Below the pieces are notes generated by a model. The model ran no database searches. It was not told the origin of the DNA and was given only the letters and a program-made list of their open reading frames with translations. 64,000 bases of DNA, taken from Portulaca oleracea (taxonomy: Eukaryota; Streptophyta; Magnoliopsida; Caryophyllales; Portulacaceae). Shown piece after piece: positions 58,791-64,000 of the stretch. Position 1 is the stretch's first letter; each line of letters begins with the position of its first letter. Made by a program: the position numbers and the translations under genes. The stretch is taken from positions 31,688,383 through 31,752,382 of the forward strand of contig CM055874.1 of assembly GCA_029582165.1 (NCBI GenBank), given 5' to 3'.

Positions 58791-59729
58791 TTCACCATCG
58801 TCCACTGTCTCCTTCCCTAAACACTTCCTAACCAATCCTTTCATCCCATCTCACCCTCCGAGGACTTTTAAGCTCAATTATTAATACAAGTATGAGGCTC
58901 TGTGTGGCTTACATGTCAGCAAGAGCAAAAGTCGTTCACATCAGATCAGCGGCTAATTGGCAACCACATGATCATGAACAGACTCAGAAACAAGTTACTC
59001 TAAACTGGGGGGCTCGCGCTACCTTTGTGACATCATTCAGGACATTTATCGGGCATAACTTCAAAGAGGGACACTTACTCCCTATCCTACAAGGTTCTGC
59101 ATCTTTATTCTCATAGACGTCCTAATAGTGGTCTCATCAAAAAAAAAAAAAAAAAAAGAGAGAGAGAGAGAGAAAAAAAAAAGAAAGAAAGAAAAAGGAA
59201 AAAAAAAGAAAGAAAAGAGGGGCTAACTTGAAAAACCTTTGGGTAAGTTAGGCAAAAGGAGAGATTGAGACTCACGACTAAGGACTATACCTCCTCCTAT
59301 TCCATGGTCTCCGTGCATCATATCGAAGCTGGGGGCTTGCAAATCTCCAAGGTGCCCTCCAAAGCCAGACAATGTCATCAAGAGTCTACGCAAAATCGGG
59401 GGCTTATCATATACCAGCATACATTTGCAAGCAAGCAAGGTCATCTACATGATCATTCAAGAAACGCATCCTTCAGGCGTGTTGCATCCATCATTGTTCC
59501 CTATACCGTGGATCGAAACATTACTCATCCTGAATTTTCCTTAAATTCCTCACAGGTGGCCTTGACCCTTAGGAAATCTTAGTCTTAGGAAAGCCTTTCT
59601 TAGAAAATCTTTGTCCAAGAAAATCTTTGTCTAAATATAAAGTCGGGGGGTTGTCTGCATTAAAGCATCATGTGTGTATCCGGTCTAGGTATAATAGGTT
59701 TGCATTGCTATAAGTCGTGACAGAGCCTC
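58791..59729 (+). other. Non-coding E interior
   Basis: No gene recognised. Contains a purine tract at 59139-59220 (A-runs and GAGAGA). Confidence 0.6.
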
Positions 59730-60055
59730 ATTGAGTCAGTTTGTCATGCATCAAGTCAGTTTGTCATGTATCGATTCAGTCTGTCAGTTGAGTCAGTCTA
59801 TGGTGCTTTGAGTCAGTTTGTCATGCATTAAGTCAGTCTGTCATGTATCAAGTCAGTTTGTCATGCATCAAGTCAGTTTGTCATTGAGTCAGCCTATTGT
59901 GCATTGAGTTAGTCTGCCATGCATTAAGTTAGTTTTTTGTGCATTGAGTCAGTCTGTTGTGCATTGTGTCGGTCTGTCATGTATCGAGTAAGTTTGTCAT
60001 GCATCAAGTCGGTCTGACATGTATCGAGTCAGTTTGTCGTACATAAAGTCGATGG
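59730..60055 (+). repeat. Minisatellite, about 21-23-bp unit, E interior
   Basis: About 14 units of GAGTCAGTTTGTCATGCATCA with variants GTCTGTCATGTATC and GTCTGTTGTGCATT. Confidence 0.9.
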
Positions 60056-60887
60056 TCGTGCATAAATGCATGAGTGCATGAATGCTTGTGTCAAAAAGAA
60101 AAATTGCTTTGTTTGTGCAAGAGCTTAGTAGACTAGTTGCATGCATACCCGCATATCTGAAAATAAAAAATAAAAAAAAAGAAGTAGGGAAGTGCCACAT
60201 CGTTGCTCCATAACGCAACACCGAAATTTATTTAAGCCCATATCTTTATCGGCCAGTCGACATGGTTTCCAATCACTGAGAGCAAGATTAGAGTAAATCT
60301 CTAATTCAACTCTTGCTAGATAAGGTTGCATTCAGTCAAGTCATGCACGAATGGCGCATGTCCGACACGAAGGACAGAATCTTCACTTGACTAATACGGA
60401 TCAACGACCGGGCAGATTCAAGAATCCATTCCCCACAGTGAAATTTTGGCACCTATGCGCCTGAAGCAAAATTTAAAGAAAATAAGGGTCGTCGGCAGAG
60501 TTTCGGTAAAGTTCCTCAGCATCAAATTGCCATTATTCAGAGCCTCCGGTAGAGCTCGGCGCAATCGCAACAATAAGAGCCATCAACATCGGGAAAATCC
60601 GTTCTGCCTGGGGAAAATCCGTTGGGCACCATCATGTGCCTTGGGAAAATCCGTTGGGCATCATCATCAATCTGCCAGACAGGTAATTCTCTGTATCTCC
60701 AACCGTTGTTCAAAATAATCTGACATTCTGCTTTGGTTTCTGTGCAGGGAGTCATCACAGACACCAGATCGCCGCTAAAAGGCACCGCCATCAAGCTGCC
60801 GCATAAAAAGTCGCCAACTCACAGGTCGCCGACAAAGGGACCACCACCCTCATCCATCTACTGCACAAAAGGTCGCAGTCATCATCA
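60056..60887 (+). other. Non-coding E interior with GGGAAAATCCGTT repeats
   Basis: No gene. Three GGGAAAATCCGTT words near 60592-60655, and GTCGCCGACAAAG-type words near 60800-60840. Confidence 0.6.
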
Positions 60888-61075
60888 TCATCCAGGGTCA
60901 TCGGCAGAGTTTCGATGCAGTCCAAATCCAGGGCCATTGGCAGAGTTTCGATGCAGTCCAAATCCAAGGCCATCGGCAAAGTTTCGATGTAGTCCTAATC
61001 CTAAGCCACCGGCAGCCCGTCCAGTGAAGTCTCAATCCTCGAGCCATCGGCAGCGCGCCCGATGAAGTCTCGACC
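60888..61075 (+). repeat. Minisatellite, about 42-bp unit, E interior
   Basis: Four units of GGCAGAGTTTCGATGCAGTC followed by CAAATCCAGGGCCATC, the last units decayed. Confidence 0.85.
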
Positions 61076-61136
61076 CCCAATGCTATCAGCAGCGCGTCTG
61101 ATGAAGTCCTTCGGCATCGAAAATGCTAACAATCAT

Positions 61137-61440
61137 CAAAATTGACACCGGGAAAGATTGGAACCGACACCGGGAAAGACTGGAATTGACTCCAGGAACG
61201 ACTGGAACCGACACCAGGAAAGACTGGAACAACACCGGGAAAGACTGGAACCGACACCGGGAAAGACTGGAACCCCGGGAAAGAATGGAATCGACACCGG
61301 AAAAGACTGGAACCGACACCGGGAAAGACTGGAATCGACACCGGGAAAGACTGGAACCGACACCGGGAAAGACTGGAACCGACACCGAGAAAGACTGGGA
61401 TCGACACTGGGAAAGACTAGAAGACTCCATCAACCATCGA
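61137..61440 (+). repeat. Minisatellite, 22-bp unit, E interior
   Basis: About 13 units of GACACCGGGAAAGACTGGAACC. The unit is not a multiple of three, so the open frames across it are not evidence of a protein. A further unit follows at 61491-61515. Confidence 0.93.
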
Positions 61441-61699
61441 CAGCGTGTCCGATACCAAGTAAGGCATCATTCTCGCCTGAGATCAACATCGACACTGGGA
61501 AAGACTAGAAGACTCCATCAACCATCGGCAGCGTGTCTGATAACAAGTGGAGCATCATCCTTGCTCGAGATCATCCCCAAAGAGGCGCATGCCGCCCGCA
61601 ACTGCGATGCAGGACTCAGCTTCCAAGCATCACCCCAGGCTTTGCAATCCAAAGTCATATCCTCAGACTACTTTGACCTTCGTCCTATTCGGACTCGAT

Positions 61700-61715
61700 C
61701 AAAGTGGGGGCTCTC
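61700..61715 (+). other. Polypurine tract of element E
   Basis: AAAGTGGGGGCTCTC directly before the 3' LTR. Confidence 0.8.
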
Positions 61716-63368
61716 TGTAGACACCGGAATTTGTACCGATATAATCCCGACTCAACAAAATATGCAAGTCAGACGGGCCAAGTAATAAACGGGTCATTGT
61801 GCCCAAAAGAGCAATAAGCCGAGCCCAAAGGAAATAAGCAGGCCACATTTAATTGTTAAAACCCTAGTGGGTTTTAACTTTTAATGCACAAGCCCATGCA
61901 GAAATAGGCCCAGTCGCGTGCCTTGGCCCAGAAATTCTCAAAACCCGCTTAGGTTTTGAGCGAAGTAGCAGGCGACGTCGTTTCAAGCCACGTCATCAAT
62001 CCGTGCCCTGATAATTCATATAACCCGCCTAGGTTTTAAGCATTCTGGCGCCAAAATCTGCATGCATGCATGATCCCTTGATTTTTGCCCACGTGATTGA
62101 CTTTTCCCCTTGACCATCCAAAACCCGCCTAGGTTTTGGTCTTCAATGGCTTGATTTGTGGGGTATGCTCCCCACGGATTCCCTCCAAAACTCTTCACCC
62201 TTCACCTATAAATACCCCCTCCATTCCACCTTCATTGCATCAACAACTACCATCTAATACACTTACTCTCCTCCCATTTGATCAACAATTCCCATCAACA
62301 ACTCTCACAAAAATCACCATCATTATACTCACATTCTATTACTCTCATTTCCATCATATTATACCTCCATTCTCTCAAAATCTTATCATCCACATCCACC
62401 TCTAATCCTCTCATAATCACATTCATCACCTCCATACAACCATCCATATACTACTCTTTTCTAGCCATTCACATAATCTCATCCGGGTTTCAAGTCAAGG
62501 GCAACTAAAAGGGGATTAAAGTCATCGCATTCGTCACCTTAAGTAATGTTCGATTTCTTTGGTTCATTTTGTTATTATTATTCATGTAATTCCTTCTTTA
62601 ATTCCCTTACTTGTACACATTTTGTAAAATGAAAATCGCATTGTTTTTATATTGCATGATTCGAATAATAATTCCGAGAAATTAATCAAACTTCTCCCCG
62701 CTCTCTTTCTTTTCAATGTTGATTTTAGTAGAGTCTGTTTTATAACAGGCGGATTCGAGAGTTCTTATAACTCTCGAATTCGTAACCTTACCCCCGAATC
62801 TAGAAATCGGGTTCATAGACCGGAGTCTTTTCTTATTTTACGGTTTGTCGATTTTCTTAAATCGGCTGGCGACTCTTTTACATTTTACAAATCCGTTTAA
62901 CTATTTAAAATGTTCATTTATGCATGAAATAATTTAAGTAAATAATTTAATTCATTTCCCCTCACTAATCTAAGATTGGACCCGAGGAAAATAGACCAGA
63001 CATGAATAAAACCTAGGCGAGTTTTATTAATTTCAATCCATTTTCTTCTGGCCCAAGGATGCAGACGACCTGGCCCAGGATCTGCTAAAACCTAGGCGGG
63101 TTTTAGCATTTTCTGGTGGCCCGTCTGCTCCTCTTTGGGCTTGAATTTAGAGATTGGGCCGGAATTAAATTATTGTTAAATTAATTTGTGTAATTACGGA
63201 TAATTTAAATAATAAAAACGGGTTTGTAAATAAATAAAGTTTCATCACCCCGAAAATGAATTTCGAAAATAAAAAATATCCTTATTTAAGGATTAAGAAA
63301 CCTTAGACGGCTCCCGATCGTTTAAGTAGCGCATCGCGGAAAAGGGTCACCTTTTTCCTGGTCCTACA
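61716..63368 (+). repeat. 3' LTR of element E
   Basis: 1653 bp with a TATA box CTATAAATA at 62206-62214. It retains two AAAACCTAGGCG repeats (63008, 63087) 79 bp apart, where the 5' LTR has one. Confidence 0.93.
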
Positions 63369-63373
63369 ATAGT

Positions 63374-63693
63374 ATACTTGCGGTTGATAAAGTTTATATC
63401 ATCGGTTAATTTTAGCACTTTGCTATAAGTGTGGAGCTTAATGTTTAGATGCGAAATGTACATAATTATATTAATAATGACCTATGGGATCATTAGAACG
63501 CCAAATGATTTTGTCTCATTCCCAGAAGTGAATGTGGCTTGATATAAACTCAAGAATCATGAGCAAAACAAAGGTCCTGCTAGTAGCCATGACAGTCGAC
63601 ATAGTCGAAGTCATAGTCATGCTAATTTTTCAAAAGATGATGTCCCTACCAGGAGTAGGAATACGGAATCGAAAAGCATAAATGATACAAAAG
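63374..63693 (+). other. Flank of element E, possible copia gag relic
   Basis: Host sequence of E. On + a short open stretch near 63555-63690 reads HDSRHSRSHSHANFSKDD and SRNTESKS. This Ser/Arg-rich stretch resembles the linker before a copia gag zinc knuckle. Too short to be sure. Confidence 0.3.
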
Positions 63694-64000
63694 TGTAACG
63701 CCCCGAAAGTTCAATTATAGAAAAGTCAAAGTCAAACTAACGTTAACAGACAAAATTTAGCGGAAGACTCAACTCTTATTGGGCGTCACTGCCGTATCCC
63801 CGAATGAATACAAGGCGAGAAGGAAACTACAACTGTCTGATAACGGTAAAACAAACTAACAAACTCATACTTTAGAAAATAAACCTCAATACTAACTTCA
63901 AGTTTCTCATAAAAAAATAAAAAAAAACAGCGTAAATAACGATGACGTCCTCACTTCTAATTCCCATCCTCAGCATATAGATCTTCACCTGAAAACAAAA
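63694..64000 (-). mobile_element. Partial LTR of the F family, inverted
   Basis: The reverse complement matches the last 300 bp of the F LTRs: ends GGCGTTACA, contains ATACGGCAGTGACGC, GAATTAGAAGTGAGGACG and the CAGGTGAAGATC stretch. It is cut by the window end, so a third copy in the opposite orientation continues outside. Confidence 0.9.

Larger units (their letters stand above)
45616..63368 (+). mobile_element. Large non-autonomous LTR retrotransposon E (Tat-like, LARD type)
   Basis: LTRs 45616-47193 (1578 bp) and 61716-63368 (1653 bp), TGTAGACACC...CCTACA. Flanks ACAGT (45611-45615) and ATAGT (63369-63373) fit a 5-bp duplication with one change. A TTGGCAACTCCATTGGGGAC sequence (47196-47215) next to the 5' LTR fits the PBS position of Tat/Ogre-type elements, and the purine tract AAAGTGGGGG (61701-61710) precedes the 3' LTR. 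Without nested element F the interior is about 7.9 kb and shows no gag, protease, RT, RNase H or integrase. Instead it holds several minisatellites. I read it as a large retrotransposon derivative mobilised by pol proteins of a related element. Confidence 0.88.

Noticed and set aside
59730..61440. Regularly spaced direct repeats resembling CRISPR arrays
   Set aside because: Units abut without unique spacers, there are no cas genes, and the context is a plant LTR element.
61123..61785. Long open frame of about 220 codons, rich in DTGKDWNRHRE-type repeats
   Set aside because: It is the translation of a 22-bp minisatellite whose unit is not a multiple of three and lacks stop words; opposite-strand frames are open for the same reason.

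Overview
This window is nuclear DNA of a flowering plant, most likely a eudicot with a large, repeat-rich genome. The signs are GT-AG introns, plant-type LTR retrotransposons primed by initiator-Met tRNA, a FAR1-type MULE, a plant L1-like LINE, small MITEs and long (TA)n tracts. I cannot name the species. I found no intact conventional host gene, no rRNA, no tRNA and no CRISPR array; nearly everything is transposable element, much of it nested.

Layout. (1) 1-15837: two adjacent copies of an AT-rich repeat bounded by (TA)n tracts. The left copy was hit by a 298-bp Tourist-like MITE (453-750) and, inside its (TA)n tract, by a 12.46-kb Mutator-like element (1179-13634). The MULE carries two convergent multi-exon genes: a decayed FAR1/MudrA-type transposase on + and a decayed ULP1-like C48 peptidase homologue on -. 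A 158-bp-arm inverted repeat and many GTGTGGTC-type motifs lie in its non-coding parts. (2) 15838-16714: short unassigned interval with one possible small secreted-peptide ORF. (3) 16715-30843: a four-level nest. A gag-protease-only copia element (minus) has its 3' LTR split by a 2.8-kb solo LTR, which is split by a 5'-truncated LINE, which is split by a copia element (minus). Each insertion has its own target-site duplication. (4) 30844-45615: a Tat-like solo LTR (minus), a gypsy gag-protease remnant (minus), a MULE-type MITE, a gypsy element on + (36674-43485) interrupted by another Tat-like solo LTR, a hAT-type MITE with perfect 8-bp TSD, and an array of nine small palindromes. (5) 45616-63368: a 17.8-kb non-autonomous LTR element whose interior has no pol genes and is a patchwork of minisatellites. 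A second non-autonomous element with 2.8-kb LTRs (49074-55699) lies inside it. (6) 63369-64000: flank, then the start of an inverted third LTR of that second family.

How the parts relate. The coding capacity left is almost all fossil. The MULE transposase and the ULP1-like gene both have stops and frameshifts, and the peptidase also appears to have lost its catalytic His and Cys. The copia and gypsy elements keep gag/protease pieces, and only the nested copia and the LINE keep recognisable reverse transcriptase. Non-autonomous elements (both large-LTR families, the MITEs, the gag-protease copia) outnumber possible donors here, so they must have been mobilised in trans from elsewhere. The most unusual structures are the duplicated polypurine-tract/LTR junction that appears to have moved the LTR boundary by 107 bp, the minisatellite mosaic of the big non-autonomous element, and the MULE's motif swarm with its long inverted repeat. 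All exon joins and family assignments were made by eye without database searches.
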